Shown here: positions 8,711-18,831 of the stretch, piece by piece
Layout: each line of letters starts with the position of its first letter
Numbering within the stretch: position 1 is the first letter of the stretch
NCBI GenBank assembly: GCA_018266835.1
Contig: JAFDZP010000002.1
Location: 967,302 to 1,031,301 of the forward strand
DNA: 64,000 nucleotides
From: Bacteroidota bacterium
GTDB taxonomy: Bacteria > Bacteroidota > Ignavibacteria > Tepidaquicellales > Tepidaquicellaceae
Direction of reading: 5' to 3'
Notes under the pieces: generated by a model
Told to the model about the DNA's origin: nothing
Database searches by the model: none
The model's input: the letters and a program-made list of their open reading frames with translations, nothing else
Made by a program: the position numbers and the translations under genes

Positions 8711-9376
8711 TTATAAGAACTTCATGTCCTCTTTAACCGTGATTTTGATATTAGTCTTTTCGCCCGGGATAATTTTCACGGGATACCCTGCAAATTCTAC
8801 AACCGCTGCCTCATCCGTTCCGACAAAATTTTTCGCTACTGCCTTTGCCAAAGAATTTTTTATTATATCGCATCTGAATACCTGCGGAGTCTGAACTGTC
8901 CACAAATTTTCCCTCGAAAGAGTTTTTTGAATGAACTGCTTTTCATCCGTTCGCTTTACCGTATCGCTTATTTTTATACCGGGTATAACTCCGCCTGATT
9001 TATGACATTCATCTATCAAACTCACAATCAGCTTCTTTGATAAAAACGGCCTCACTGCATCATGAACCATAATTATATCATTCTTTTCACATTCGATAAC
9101 ATTCAGCGCATTAAACACCGACGCCTGTCTTGTCTCGCCCCCTTCAACAATGCTTTTTACTTTAGTAAAATTATTTTTTGAAATAATTTTTTTCAGCTTA
9201 TCAAAGTTATCAGCCTGAGCAGCAATATATATCTCATCAATAATTTTTAACGAATGAAACCGCTCAATGGTATGAGCAATGATTTCTTTGCCGTCAATTT
9301 TTAAAAATTGTTTTGGGATTTTTGAGCCGAAGCGGATGCCCGAACCCGATGCCGGAATGATTAGGATATGTTTCAT
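8711..9376 (-). CDS. ispD: 2-C-methyl-D-erythritol 4-phosphate cytidylyltransferase
   Basis: Transfers CMP from CTP to MEP in the non-mevalonate isoprenoid pathway (cytoplasm). The N-terminus ILIIPASGSGIRFGSKIPKQF is the nucleotide-binding signature, with Gly-rich loop, Arg and Lys. Later come IIMVHDAVRPFLS and the TDEAAVVE segment that closes the active site. At 221 aa it is a monofunctional IspD; no IspF is fused or adjacent. The gene follows queA after a terminator-like hairpin and precedes a 172-nt spacer holding a dispersed repeat, so it may be expressed on its own. Confidence 0.95.
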   Translation of the reverse strand: MKHILIIPASGSGIRFGSKIPKQFLKIDGKEIIAHTIERFHSLKIIDEIYIAAQADNFDKLKKIISKNNFTKVKSIVEGGETRQASVFNALNVIECEKNDIIMVHDAVRPFLSKKLIVSLIDECHKSGGVIPGIKISDTVKRTDEKQFIQKTLSRENLWTVQTPQVFRCDIIKNSLAKAVAKNFVGTDEAAVVEFAGYPVKIIPGEKTNIKITVKEDMKFL

Positions 9377-9394
9377 TTCAAAAATGAAAATAAA

Positions 9395-9426
9395 AAGGCG
9401 AAGTCTTACAATAAAACTCCGCCCTT
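9395..9426 (-). terminator. intrinsic terminator after queA
   Basis: Arms AAGGCG-A-AGT (9395-9404) and ACTCCGCCCTT (9416-9426) pair with one bulge. On the minus strand the stem is followed by a TTTTTATTTTC run. It lies between the queA stop and the ispD start. Confidence 0.6.
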
Positions 9427-9437
9427 AAAAAAAATTA

Positions 9438-10472
9438 TTATACGATTAACATTGCATCGCCGTAAGCATAAAATCTGTATTTCTCTTTTATCGCTCTCTT
9501 ATATGCCTTCATAATAAAATCTCTTCCTGCAAATGAACATACAAGCATAAGTAATGTGCTCTGCGGAAGCTGGAAATTTGTAATAAGCTTATCAACAACT
9601 CTTAATGTGTGCGGCGGATGAATAAATTTATCTGTCCAGCCTTTTCCGTATCTGATAGTTTTAGTCGTAACAATGTTTGCTTCAAGAACTCTAGCAACAG
9701 ATGTTCCGACTGCAATCAGTTTTCCTTTTTTGGAAACTGCATTATTAATTATATCGGCATTCTCTTTCGTGATTTCAAAATATTCCGAGTCCATTCTGTG
9801 CTTCGATAAATCTTCTACCTCTACTAATCTGAATGTACCAAGACCCACGTGCAAAGTAATATATGCAAGCTTAACACCTTTATCTTTTAGTTTCTTTAAA
9901 AGCTCAGGTGTAAAATGAAGACCTGATGCCGGCGCAGCAACTGAACCTACGTTCTTTGCAAACACTGTCTGGTAATCAGCTTTATCTTTTTCAGTCGGCT
10001 CTCTTTTTATGTACGGAGGCAGCGGAGTCTTGCCCAGCTTATCAATCACTTTAGAAAAATCTTCAGTAACATTAAATCTTACAATTCTTCCTCTGGAAGT
10101 TGTATTATCGATAACTTCACAATAAAGATTTTTATTGAAAAATATTCTGTTCCCTATTCTTACCTTTCTTGCAGGGTCAACAACAACGTCCCATATATTT
10201 TCTTCTGCATTCAATTGTCTTAATAAAAAAACTTCAATCTTCGCTCTTGTTTTTTCCTTTGTTCCGAACATTCTCGCAGGGAAAACCTTAGAGTCGTTCA
10301 TAACAATCACGTCACCTTCGTTAACGTAATCAACAATGCTTTTGAATTTTGAAGTAAGGATTGATTCATCTTCTCTGTTCAATACCATCATCTTAGCCAT
10401 ATCGCGTGGAGCTTTAGGGGCTTTTGCTATCAGGTTCTTTGGAATGGGGTACTTAAATTGTGAAAGTTTCAT
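9438..10472 (-). CDS. queA: S-adenosylmethionine:tRNA ribosyltransferase-isomerase
   Basis: Adds the epoxycyclopentanediol group from SAM to preQ1 at the wobble base of certain tRNAs, the penultimate step of queuosine synthesis. The full-length protein (344 aa) opens with FKYPIPKNLIAKAPKAPRD and contains the conserved blocks VIVMNDSKVFPARMFG, TPLPPYIKR, SVAAPASGLHFTPELL, ITLHVGLGTFRLV, and FQLPQSTLLMLVCSFAG. No domain is missing. It lies 77 nt after eno, with a terminator-like hairpin between them. Confidence 0.96.
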   Translation of the reverse strand: MKLSQFKYPIPKNLIAKAPKAPRDMAKMMVLNREDESILTSKFKSIVDYVNEGDVIVMNDSKVFPARMFGTKEKTRAKIEVFLLRQLNAEENIWDVVVDPARKVRIGNRIFFNKNLYCEVIDNTTSRGRIVRFNVTEDFSKVIDKLGKTPLPPYIKREPTEKDKADYQTVFAKNVGSVAAPASGLHFTPELLKKLKDKGVKLAYITLHVGLGTFRLVEVEDLSKHRMDSEYFEITKENADIINNAVSKKGKLIAVGTSVARVLEANIVTTKTIRYGKGWTDKFIHPPHTLRVVDKLITNFQLPQSTLLMLVCSFAGRDFIMKAYKRAIKEKYRFYAYGDAMLIV

Positions 10473-10497
10473 TTTGTATAATATATTTTAAAATATA

Positions 10498-10527
10498 AAC
10501 GTCTCTCATAGTTGTATGAAAGACGTT
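10498..10527 (-). terminator. terminator-like hairpin after eno
   Basis: AACGTCT (10498-10504) pairs with AGACGTT (10521-10527), extended inside by TCAT/ATGA. On the minus strand the stem ends in a TTATATTTT run just after the eno stop. Confidence 0.5.
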
Positions 10528-10549
10528 TTCGTTAATTTCTTTTTATAAT

Positions 10550-11878
<1,329 letters not shown>

Positions 11879-11997
11879 CTAATAATCAAGGGAAATCAAT
11901 TCATAAAGAATGGTATAAATTCGAGTTAAACACTGCAATTACAGCATTTAATAGAATTTGAATTGTTATTTTGCAGATAAATTTTGAGGGCGAAAAC

Positions 11998-13647
11998 TTA
12001 GTAAATTCCGCCCTGTCCGCCGTCAGAATACGAGGCTGATTCCGACTTCGCGGCCGTCTCTTTTACCATTATCTGAACCGATGTCTTCTTAAAATTTTCA
12101 TCTTCGTATTCAACGGGAATTGAAAGATTATCGGACATCATAACTGTTCTTCCCGGCTCAGTCGTGAACTTAGAATACACAAACTTAATTCTTCCGAACA
12201 AACTTTTCTTCAATACTCCAAGATTTAATGAATACATATACGAAACATTGTACGATGAAAATGCGCTGAGGCAGATATCCTGCTCATCTCTATTATCAAT
12301 TACCAGCGTGAAGCATTTTTTCTTCATTATCATTATCACAAAAAAGACAAGAATAAGAACGACGAGCGTTATTAATCCGATAAGAACAAATAACCTCCAC
12401 GGACCGTACTTCATCTTTATCTCAAGCGGAATAGTCGTAACAATTTTTTTATCTTTTAAAGAAGGTTGAAAAATTTCAGGAATAGATTGTAGCGCGAATA
12501 AATCCTTAAAGCTGTTAATATAATTCTGGTCAAGCGCAATATCAGTCTGCGTTACCTCAAGCACAAGATTTCCCCCTATGGAAAAATCCTCTTTGAAAAT
12601 TGTATTGAACGAAAAAGTCGGAGTTATTTCCGGAAGATTAAAAATTAAATTAAATCCCGTTACTTCTCCCTCGGGCGAAACATTGCTTACCGTAGAAGGC
12701 GTTATCTGCTGCGTTCCCAAAGATTTCACCGAGTAATCCGATGACTTAAAATCATCCAGATGAACATTCAGGTTAGCGCTCTTTATTATATATGGATATA
12801 AATTTGATTTCAGAGATAAGTCGTTGAACGTCTCTCTGACTTTCTCCCCTTCTTCAAATCCGAATCCCCTTAACGTCTTTCCGTCAAAAAATAATTTCCC
12901 TTCGGTAATTCTTCCTGTTGCTACACGCGGCTGTAGAACTATCGTTCCTATATCCTGCGGCTTTAATGTAATTGCTTTTTGTTTGATGCCTACATCTCTT
13001 ATCTGCTTATCGAAGACTTCAAAATGCAGCTGAGTAAAATTTTCTTTTGAGTAAACTATTGCATAGGCAACATATCCCAGCGAAGAGTAACCTGCCTCTG
13101 TAACTTTTTCAGGGATAGGATACAACATGATTTTTTTTATGTTAGCATCGCTTCGCAGTCTTTGATAAAATGCCAGTGTGTTCTGATAAGACGAGTCGCC
13201 GCTTCCGCTGTTATCGTTTATGTTATCGGTAATGAGCCAGATAATCCCCGTATTACCGTCAAGACTTGCAATTCCCTTATCAAGCGCTTCTATTAAATCC
13301 GTTGTTCCGAAGTCACCGTCCTTACCGCGCATAAGATTAAAATCTTTTATCACTGCATCAGCATTAAATCCCGCCGAAGGTCCGCTGAACAAAACTTTCG
13401 GTGATTCTATTTTTCTTGAAGCGTCGGATTTCGTGAATAACATAACCGAAGCATTATCTCCGGGCTTTAAGGAATTTTTAATCAGCGCTTTTGCAAAGAG
13501 CTTGAATGCGCTGTTTGATTCTCTGTAATAACCTGACATGCTTCCCGAGTTATCGAACATGAACACAAAATTTCCGCCGTCCTTTGCAGATGCAGTCAGT
13601 GCACATAAAGCAAATATTACTATAAAAAACTTTTTCATTTTATTCAT
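11998..13647 (-). CDS. exported VWA-domain protein with one transmembrane helix
   Basis: 549 aa. A signal peptide (about residues 1-21) leads into a von Willebrand factor A domain with an intact MIDAS start, FDNSGSMSG (D32, S34, S36), and LITDN further on. Residues about 220-410 form a beta-rich region without recognised motifs. A membrane helix (about 418-441, WRLFVLIGLITLVVLILVFF) is followed by KKK and a roughly 110-aa C-terminal domain that would be cytoplasmic, ending GGQGGIY. The predicted topology is type I: sensor or adhesive domain outside, tail inside. It follows a propeller gene by 3 nt, which itself follows sua5 by 3 nt, so all three are surely co-transcribed. Function unknown; not recognised as BatA/BatB. 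Confidence 0.75.
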   Translation of the reverse strand: MNKMKKFFIVIFALCALTASAKDGGNFVFMFDNSGSMSGYYRESNSAFKLFAKALIKNSLKPGDNASVMLFTKSDASRKIESPKVLFSGPSAGFNADAVIKDFNLMRGKDGDFGTTDLIEALDKGIASLDGNTGIIWLITDNINDNSGSGDSSYQNTLAFYQRLRSDANIKKIMLYPIPEKVTEAGYSSLGYVAYAIVYSKENFTQLHFEVFDKQIRDVGIKQKAITLKPQDIGTIVLQPRVATGRITEGKLFFDGKTLRGFGFEEGEKVRETFNDLSLKSNLYPYIIKSANLNVHLDDFKSSDYSVKSLGTQQITPSTVSNVSPEGEVTGFNLIFNLPEITPTFSFNTIFKEDFSIGGNLVLEVTQTDIALDQNYINSFKDLFALQSIPEIFQPSLKDKKIVTTIPLEIKMKYGPWRLFVLIGLITLVVLILVFFVIMIMKKKCFTLVIDNRDEQDICLSAFSSYNVSYMYSLNLGVLKKSLFGRIKFVYSKFTTEPGRTVMMSDNLSIPVEYEDENFKKTSVQIMVKETAAKSESASYSDGGQGGIY

Positions 13648-13650
13648 TTA

Positions 13651-14913
13651 TTAGATATGAATATTAAGATTATCATCGGCGTAAAGCTCGATGACTCCGT
13701 CCTTTGTAAGTACAATTAAATTATTAAAACTTATTATCACCGAAACTATATCATCGCATTCATCTCTGCCTGCCGAAGAAACAGTTCTGCTCTCCGCCTC
13801 CTGAAATCTGTTAAGATTATGTATCACAAATTTATTTTTCTTAACAATCACAACAAGATTTTCATTGCAGCATTCGACTTTATTTTCATACTCGTCATCG
13901 AACGAATATACCATCAATCCGTTATTCTTGTAGCATTTCCATCCGTCAATTGTTCCTATAAAAAGATTCTCACCGTATCCCGCAATCGAGTTAATATAAT
14001 TTAACTTTATTCCACTGTATTTGTATGCGCTTTCTTTAGAGGATGAGCTAACGTAGAAAAGTTCCTGCAAATCTTTTGCAAAGTATAATTTGTAATTCTG
14101 AAAAAGAAAATGTGATGTTGAAAATCCCGGAGTATCAACTTTTATCTCTCTGAAATCCATTGTCATCAGGTCGCATATTAAAATCTTATCATCGTTGAGA
14201 ATATATGCCATGCCTTCACCAATGCAGATGCTATCTGAGAGAAAATCATTGGAAACAAATTCAAACTCAGTAATCGAAAAATGATTTGCCGTATCTATGA
14301 TTTTCAACAAAGCTTTTTTTGACTCTGGATTGTATTCAAGAAATAAAATTAAATACTTATAACGGTTCAGATTACTCCATATAAAAAAATCCCGCTCGCT
14401 GGAGTAAATGGCGTCATAAAAAACTTCGTTATCTGCGCCTCCTTCATCTTTAAACTCAAAAATATTTTTAACTGAGTTTACAAAAATTCTGTTATCAACA
14501 ACTAATCCTGTCTTTTCAAAAACGTTTTCCTCAATGAATATTTTATTTTTTACTGAGAAGTCAAACCTGTCTAAAAAATAAACATTGCCTGATGTTGAAG
14601 ATAAAATAAAATATTTATTGTTCTCTAAAACCGAGTTTAAAAAACTATCTTTTATTTCGAGATGATGTTTTCTTCTGAAGCTCTTATCAATTCCCTCGGG
14701 AAATTTTAATTCACTTTTGAAAAATCCGTTGAGGTTCGAGCTGCCTTTATAAAATGAGTTTACTTTGGAATCTAAAATATTTTTCCTGTTATTCTCTTCG
14801 TGATTAATTCTTGGTTCGATAGCTTGAATGGATATTTCATCGTTAATATCTATCTCAAGTCTGTCACTCTTCTCACTATCCTCGGGAAATTCTATTATAA
14901 TTCTTTCAGGCAT
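13651..14913 (-). CDS. predicted cytoplasmic beta-propeller protein, unknown function
   Basis: 420 aa, no signal peptide. The first 70 or so residues are acidic and polar (MPERIIIEFPEDSEKSDRLE). From about residue 90 the protein repeats a pattern of paired hydrophobic strands around short turns (NKYFILSSTSGNVYFLDR, NLVVIVKKNKFVIHNL, NNLIVLTKDGVIELY), as in PQQ/WD-like beta-propellers; about six blades can be guessed. I do not recognise a named family. The 3-nt gaps on both sides, to sua5 upstream and the VWA-transmembrane gene downstream, suggest it works with the VWA protein, possibly by binding its cytoplasmic tail; that is inference. Confidence 0.6.
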   Translation of the reverse strand: MPERIIIEFPEDSEKSDRLEIDINDEISIQAIEPRINHEENNRKNILDSKVNSFYKGSSNLNGFFKSELKFPEGIDKSFRRKHHLEIKDSFLNSVLENNKYFILSSTSGNVYFLDRFDFSVKNKIFIEENVFEKTGLVVDNRIFVNSVKNIFEFKDEGGADNEVFYDAIYSSERDFFIWSNLNRYKYLILFLEYNPESKKALLKIIDTANHFSITEFEFVSNDFLSDSICIGEGMAYILNDDKILICDLMTMDFREIKVDTPGFSTSHFLFQNYKLYFAKDLQELFYVSSSSKESAYKYSGIKLNYINSIAGYGENLFIGTIDGWKCYKNNGLMVYSFDDEYENKVECCNENLVVIVKKNKFVIHNLNRFQEAESRTVSSAGRDECDDIVSVIISFNNLIVLTKDGVIELYADDNLNIHI

Positions 14914-14916
14914 CTT

Positions 14917-15837
14917 TTAATTTTTAAAACGTGCTTTTTCGAGTCTGTCGTTTATTGCAATACCGATTCCTTCATCTTTCACTTTCGCAGCGAGTATCAT
15001 TTCAAATCCTTTTTCGTCAAGTCTTCTTAAATCAGAAAACAAATGTTTCGCAGCTTCTTTCAGATCTGAATATTTATTCAAGTCCAGTATTCCGTAATTC
15101 TTCCCTTCAAATCTGTCCAGGTCACTTAAGTGTTCAACAATTACCAATGGAGTATGCGGGGCGTAGTGATTCAAAAGCATTCCCGGTGAATTTATTTTCT
15201 CAGATATTCTCTGTCCGGTTTTTCCAATCACACTTTCAATTTCTTCTTCGCTGATATACCCGTGTCTTAATACTATAGGTAACTCAGCTGACAAGTCTAC
15301 AACAGTTGATTCTATTCCCACGTCAGAGCTTCCGCCCTCCAGAACATACTTCAGCTTTCCATCCATTTCTTTCACAACATCTTCTGCGCTGGTGGGAGAA
15401 ATTCTTCCGAAACGGTTTGCAGATGGCGCGGCAATCGGGACCTTCACAATTTCCAGCAGTTCTCTGAATACTTTATGTGACGGAAATCTTACAGCAACAG
15501 TTTCATTTCCCGCAGTTACAATATCTGAAATTAGTTTTTTCTTTTTTAAAACGTATGTTATCGGTCCCGGAGAAAATTTTACATACAATTTCAAAAAACT
15601 CTCCGGAATTTCTTCAACAAATTCATCAAGATTATCTTTATTTAATAGATGCACTATTAACGGATTGAATCTCGGTCTTTCCTTCGCCTCAAAAATTTTT
15701 ATTACTGCATCGGTATCAAGCGCATTTGCGCCGAGACCATAAACGGTTTCGGTTGGAATGCCTACAATATTCCCTTTGAGAATATCAGCAGCAACTAAAT
15801 TTATATCAGTGATTATTTGAGTTCTTTTCTGAGTCAT
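14917..15837 (-). CDS. L-threonylcarbamoyladenylate synthase (Sua5 type)
   Basis: Makes threonylcarbamoyl-AMP from Thr, bicarbonate and ATP for the t6A37 modification of ANN-decoding tRNAs. The YrdC domain (about residues 10-200) shows GIPTETVYGLGANA, KERPRFNPLIVHL, SPGPITYVLKKK, VAVRFPSHK and APSANRFGRISPTSA. After STVVDLS a linker leads to a C-terminal Sua5 domain starting SPGMLLNHYAPHTPL. At 306 aa it is the long Sua5 form rather than the short TsaC form. It is the first gene of the trio with the propeller and VWA genes; such pairing is not part of the known t6A pathway. Confidence 0.93.
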   Translation of the reverse strand: MTQKRTQIITDINLVAADILKGNIVGIPTETVYGLGANALDTDAVIKIFEAKERPRFNPLIVHLLNKDNLDEFVEEIPESFLKLYVKFSPGPITYVLKKKKLISDIVTAGNETVAVRFPSHKVFRELLEIVKVPIAAPSANRFGRISPTSAEDVVKEMDGKLKYVLEGGSSDVGIESTVVDLSAELPIVLRHGYISEEEIESVIGKTGQRISEKINSPGMLLNHYAPHTPLVIVEHLSDLDRFEGKNYGILDLNKYSDLKEAAKHLFSDLRRLDEKGFEMILAAKVKDEGIGIAINDRLEKARFKN

Positions 15838-16371
15838 TTCAGATATAAAAATACCTTTATTGGGTAAATTTTGATAGTGATAAATTTTTTAAAAAAATAT
15901 TTCCCTATTAGTAGATATAGGGTGAAACATTTTCCGATTAAAAAATATTTTTAGTATTTTAGTTGTGGTGTTTTCATTCGGAGATATAGTAAGGTTAAGT
16001 TGAAACTCGTAATTTGTAACTTCTAACTGACACAAGAATCCGACTTTTTCCCGACATTTTTGCAATTAACAATTAGTAATTAACAATGAACATAAAATCC
16101 GACTTTTTCCCGACTAATTCTAAAATTAATAATGAATAGTGAAAACTCGTAATTCGTAATTTGGAATTCGTAACTGAAAAAAAATCCGACTTTTATTCGA
16201 CTATTTTCAGATTATAAAATTTTCAGTATTGTAAAAACAATAACAGTTGAATCAAAACCCGACAAAAATCCGACATTTTTTAAAATTTAAAGAACGCTCT
16301 ATCTATATAAAGTCCGTATAAATCCCAAATAATGGGCTTAAAGTTAACCTAATTTATGATGAAATTTACCT
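15838..16371. other. 534-nt intergenic region between divergent genes sua5 and the P-type ATPase
   Basis: No gene is supported here. It holds a duplicated AT-rich phrase (AAACTCGTAATT...GTAACT...GA at about 16003 and 16142) and four pairs of CCGAC boxes listed separately. Both divergent promoters must lie here. The stretch 16275-16371, between the last box pair and the ATPase start, shows no certain promoter by eye. Confidence 0.6.
16040..16274 (+). promoter_or_regulatory. four pairs of CCGAC direct repeats, each 11 bp apart
   Basis: The pairs start at 16040/16051, 16099/16110, 16186/16197 (second box TCGAC) and 16259/16270. In all four the two boxes begin exactly 11 bp apart with a T/A-rich hexamer between. 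Three pairs share AATCCGAC-TTTT at the front. One-turn direct repeats are the usual binding mode of OmpR/PhoB-type response regulators, so operator function for the metal ATPase 98 nt downstream is plausible; a decayed spacer repeat is the alternative. Confidence 0.5.
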
Positions 16372-18741
16372 ATGGCAAAAGATACAGAAGAAAATAAAGT
16401 TCATACCTGCGCAGAAATAATTGATAACGTCACTTCAAAAGAGCCCGGAATTTTACGCTCAAAATTTGATTATGTAAATGACAAACTAACGCTTGATTAC
16501 GATCCCGAAAAACTCCACAACAATGATGTAAAAAAAATTGCGCAGGACTTATCCGATAAGCTGGTCACACATTATCAGACCTGCAATCTGCACCTTAACG
16601 GACGTGCATGTGAAGCATGCGGTATTGCTCTTGAAAAAAAGGCGCTGGCTATTGAAGGTGTTAAAAAAGCGAATGCAAGTTTCCTTACAAAATCTTTTAT
16701 AGTAACTTTTGATAATCAGATAATTTCTCCTGAAGAATTAATTGCAAATTTTAAACGTGAAGGTCTGCGTGTTGAAGCTGCACATAATGAAGAAGCAAAA
16801 GATGACCGCTCATTCTTTACAAGATTTTTAGATTCGCCGAGAGTCGAGCTTATATTTACCATCGTAACTTTCATCTCAATGATGACTGCGTTTATTCTTG
16901 ATAAGTTCGGAGCCGATAAAACTATTTGCAACTCTATTTACTTAATTGCATATCTTGCCGGAGGAACGTACGGAGTCCGGGCCGGAATTCAGTCCGTTAA
17001 AGAGCTTACTATCAATGTAGATATTTTAATGATACTCGCTGCGCTTGGCGCTGCTTACATTGGCGCTCCGTTTGAAGGAGCAATGCTACTATTCTTATTC
17101 TCTCTTTCCAATATGCTTCAGGCTTATGCCATCGGTAGAACACGTAAGGCAATTGATTCTCTTATGAAGCTCCGTCCTAAAGAAGCGTTGGTAAGAATAA
17201 AGAACGAGACTAAGATTCTCCCCATTGAAAACATTATAATTAATGATATTGTAATAATGCGCCCCGGCGAAAGAGTTCCGCTTGACGGAGTTATTATAGA
17301 GGGACATTCTTCATTAGATGAATCTTCTTTAACAGGAGAATCATTTCCTGTCTCAAAAAAATTCGGCGATAAAGTATTTGCAGGAACGATAAATCAATCG
17401 GGCGGACTTGAAATAAAAGTCACACGCCTTGCAGAAGATTCCACCATTGCAAAAATTATAAAGATGGTTGAAGAGGCACAGAATCAGAAAGCAAAAACTC
17501 AGCGCTTCCTCGATAAAGCCGAGCAGTATTATGCAATGGGAGTTATATTATTCACACTCTTAATGATTTTTATTCCATACTTTGTTTTCCACGGGAACTT
17601 CGATACTGTGTTTTATAAAGCGATGACATTAATGGTAGTTGCATCGCCCTGCGCTTTGATTATCAGCACTCCCGCTTCAATTCTTTCCGCAATCGGCAAC
17701 GGTGCAAAGAAAGGTATTCTATATAAAGGCGGGGCATACCTTGAGCAGACTGCCGATATAAAAGTTGTTGCCTTCGATAAAACAGGTACGCTTACTTTCG
17801 GCAAGCCTGAAGTTACTGATGTAAAAGTTATTCCGCTTCCTGTTTCTGAATATGTTATATGGAGCGGTGAAGAGAACGAACTGCTATCAATAGCAGCAGC
17901 AGTTGAATCAAAATCTGAACATCCTCTTGCGCAGGCAATTGTAAAATCCGCCATAGCAAGAAAGATAGAAATACCTGAAGTGAAAAATTTCCAGTCAGTA
18001 ACAGGTAAAGGTGTTATTGCCGATTTGAAAGATAACTCTGTATGTGTAGGAAGCTTGAACTTCTTCGACGATTATGATACACATCATCTTGACTCCGCAT
18101 ATAAAGTTGTTGAGCAGCATCAGAACGAAGGAAAGACTTCTGTACTGGTAGCAGTTATCAATGGAAGGAAAGCATTTATCATAGGTATAATTGCTATAGC
18201 TGATGTTATAAGACCTGATGCAGCAGATGTAATAAAGGAATTAAGAAAGGTCGGTGTGCAGAGAATTATTATGCTTACAGGTGATAATAAAAGAGTTGCA
18301 AAAGCCATTGCTACAAATCTGGGACTCGATGACTTTTATGCTGAGCTTCTTCCAGAAGATAAAGTTAAGATTGTAAAGGAGAATAAAAAGTTCGGAGTGA
18401 TTGCTATGGTTGGCGACGGCGTTAACGATGCTCCTGCACTCTCCACAGCCGATATCGGTATTGCTATGGGAGGCGGCGGAACTGACGTTGCACTGGAAAC
18501 AGCCGACGTTGTTCTTATGTCGGACGACTTAACAAAAATCCCTTATGCTATTGCATTAAGCAGACAGGCAAAGAAAGTTGTATATCAGAATCTTATCTTC
18601 TCACTTGCTGTTATTATTGTGCTTATAATTTCCGTATTAGGAATTCAGCTTCCGCTTCCACTCGGAGTTGTTGGTCACGAAGGAAGCACAGTGTTGGTAT
18701 GTTTGAACGGATTGAGGTTACTTAATTTCAGACGTAAATAG
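16372..18741 (+). CDS. heavy-metal translocating P1B-type ATPase with SPC motif and two N-terminal HMA-like domains
   Basis: 789-aa inner-membrane metal pump. The N-terminus holds a degenerate HMA-like domain (about 5-65; HTC but no CxxC) and a second one (about 70-140) with GRACEACG (C80, C83). Eight membrane helices are apparent: two before the actuator pair, the TM6 motif VVASPCALIISTPAS (SPC, not CPC), and a last pair carrying GHEGSTVLVCLNGLRLL. Catalytic landmarks are intact: TGES, phosphorylation site DKTGTLT (D469), SEHPLA and VGDGVNDAPAL. SPC in TM6 plus HEG-T in TM8 is typical of the P1B-4 class (Co/Zn/Fe export), though that class usually lacks N-terminal metal domains. Substrate is therefore uncertain: zinc, cobalt, iron or cadmium. 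Likely regulated through the CCGAC box array upstream. Confidence 0.93.
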   Translation: MAKDTEENKVHTCAEIIDNVTSKEPGILRSKFDYVNDKLTLDYDPEKLHNNDVKKIAQDLSDKLVTHYQTCNLHLNGRACEACGIALEKKALAIEGVKKANASFLTKSFIVTFDNQIISPEELIANFKREGLRVEAAHNEEAKDDRSFFTRFLDSPRVELIFTIVTFISMMTAFILDKFGADKTICNSIYLIAYLAGGTYGVRAGIQSVKELTINVDILMILAALGAAYIGAPFEGAMLLFLFSLSNMLQAYAIGRTRKAIDSLMKLRPKEALVRIKNETKILPIENIIINDIVIMRPGERVPLDGVIIEGHSSLDESSLTGESFPVSKKFGDKVFAGTINQSGGLEIKVTRLAEDSTIAKIIKMVEEAQNQKAKTQRFLDKAEQYYAMGVILFTLLMIFIPYFVFHGNFDTVFYKAMTLMVVASPCALIISTPASILSAIGNGAKKGILYKGGAYLEQTADIKVVAFDKTGTLTFGKPEVTDVKVIPLPVSEYVIWSGEENELLSIAAAVESKSEHPLAQAIVKSAIARKIEIPEVKNFQSVTGKGVIADLKDNSVCVGSLNFFDDYDTHHLDSAYKVVEQHQNEGKTSVLVAVINGRKAFIIGIIAIADVIRPDAADVIKELRKVGVQRIIMLTGDNKRVAKAIATNLGLDDFYAELLPEDKVKIVKENKKFGVIAMVGDGVNDAPALSTADIGIAMGGGGTDVALETADVVLMSDDLTKIPYAIALSRQAKKVVYQNLIFSLAVIIVLIISVLGIQLPLPLGVVGHEGSTVLVCLNGLRLLNFRRK

Positions 18742-18782
18742 AACATTAATTTAAGTAAAGTTTATATATACTTGCAATATTT

Positions 18783-18815
18783 ATTACGATTTCGTAATTT
18801 TTATTATCGTAATAA
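18783..18815. promoter_or_regulatory. two adjacent palindromes, likely MarR operator for the dinB-marR pair
   Basis: ATTACGA-TT-TCGTAAT (18783-18798) is followed by TTATTA-TCG-TAATAA (18801-18815). The outer halves TTATTACGAT and ATCGTAATAA are also exact inverted copies. They end 17 nt before the DinB start. Palindromes of this size are typical MarR-family operators, and the second gene of the pair encodes a MarR protein. Confidence 0.6.
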
Positions 18816-18831
18816 ATTAAAAAATCAAAAT

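Noticed and set aside
16037-16274. CRISPR array or satellite before the P-type ATPase
   Set aside because: Repeat pairs are unevenly spaced and only about 16-19 bp long; operator boxes or spacer repeats explain them better.
18772-18831. 20-residue N-terminal extension of the DinB protein
   Set aside because: It would put the start inside the palindromic operator and adds a Tyr/Arg/Asn-rich stretch unlike the family.
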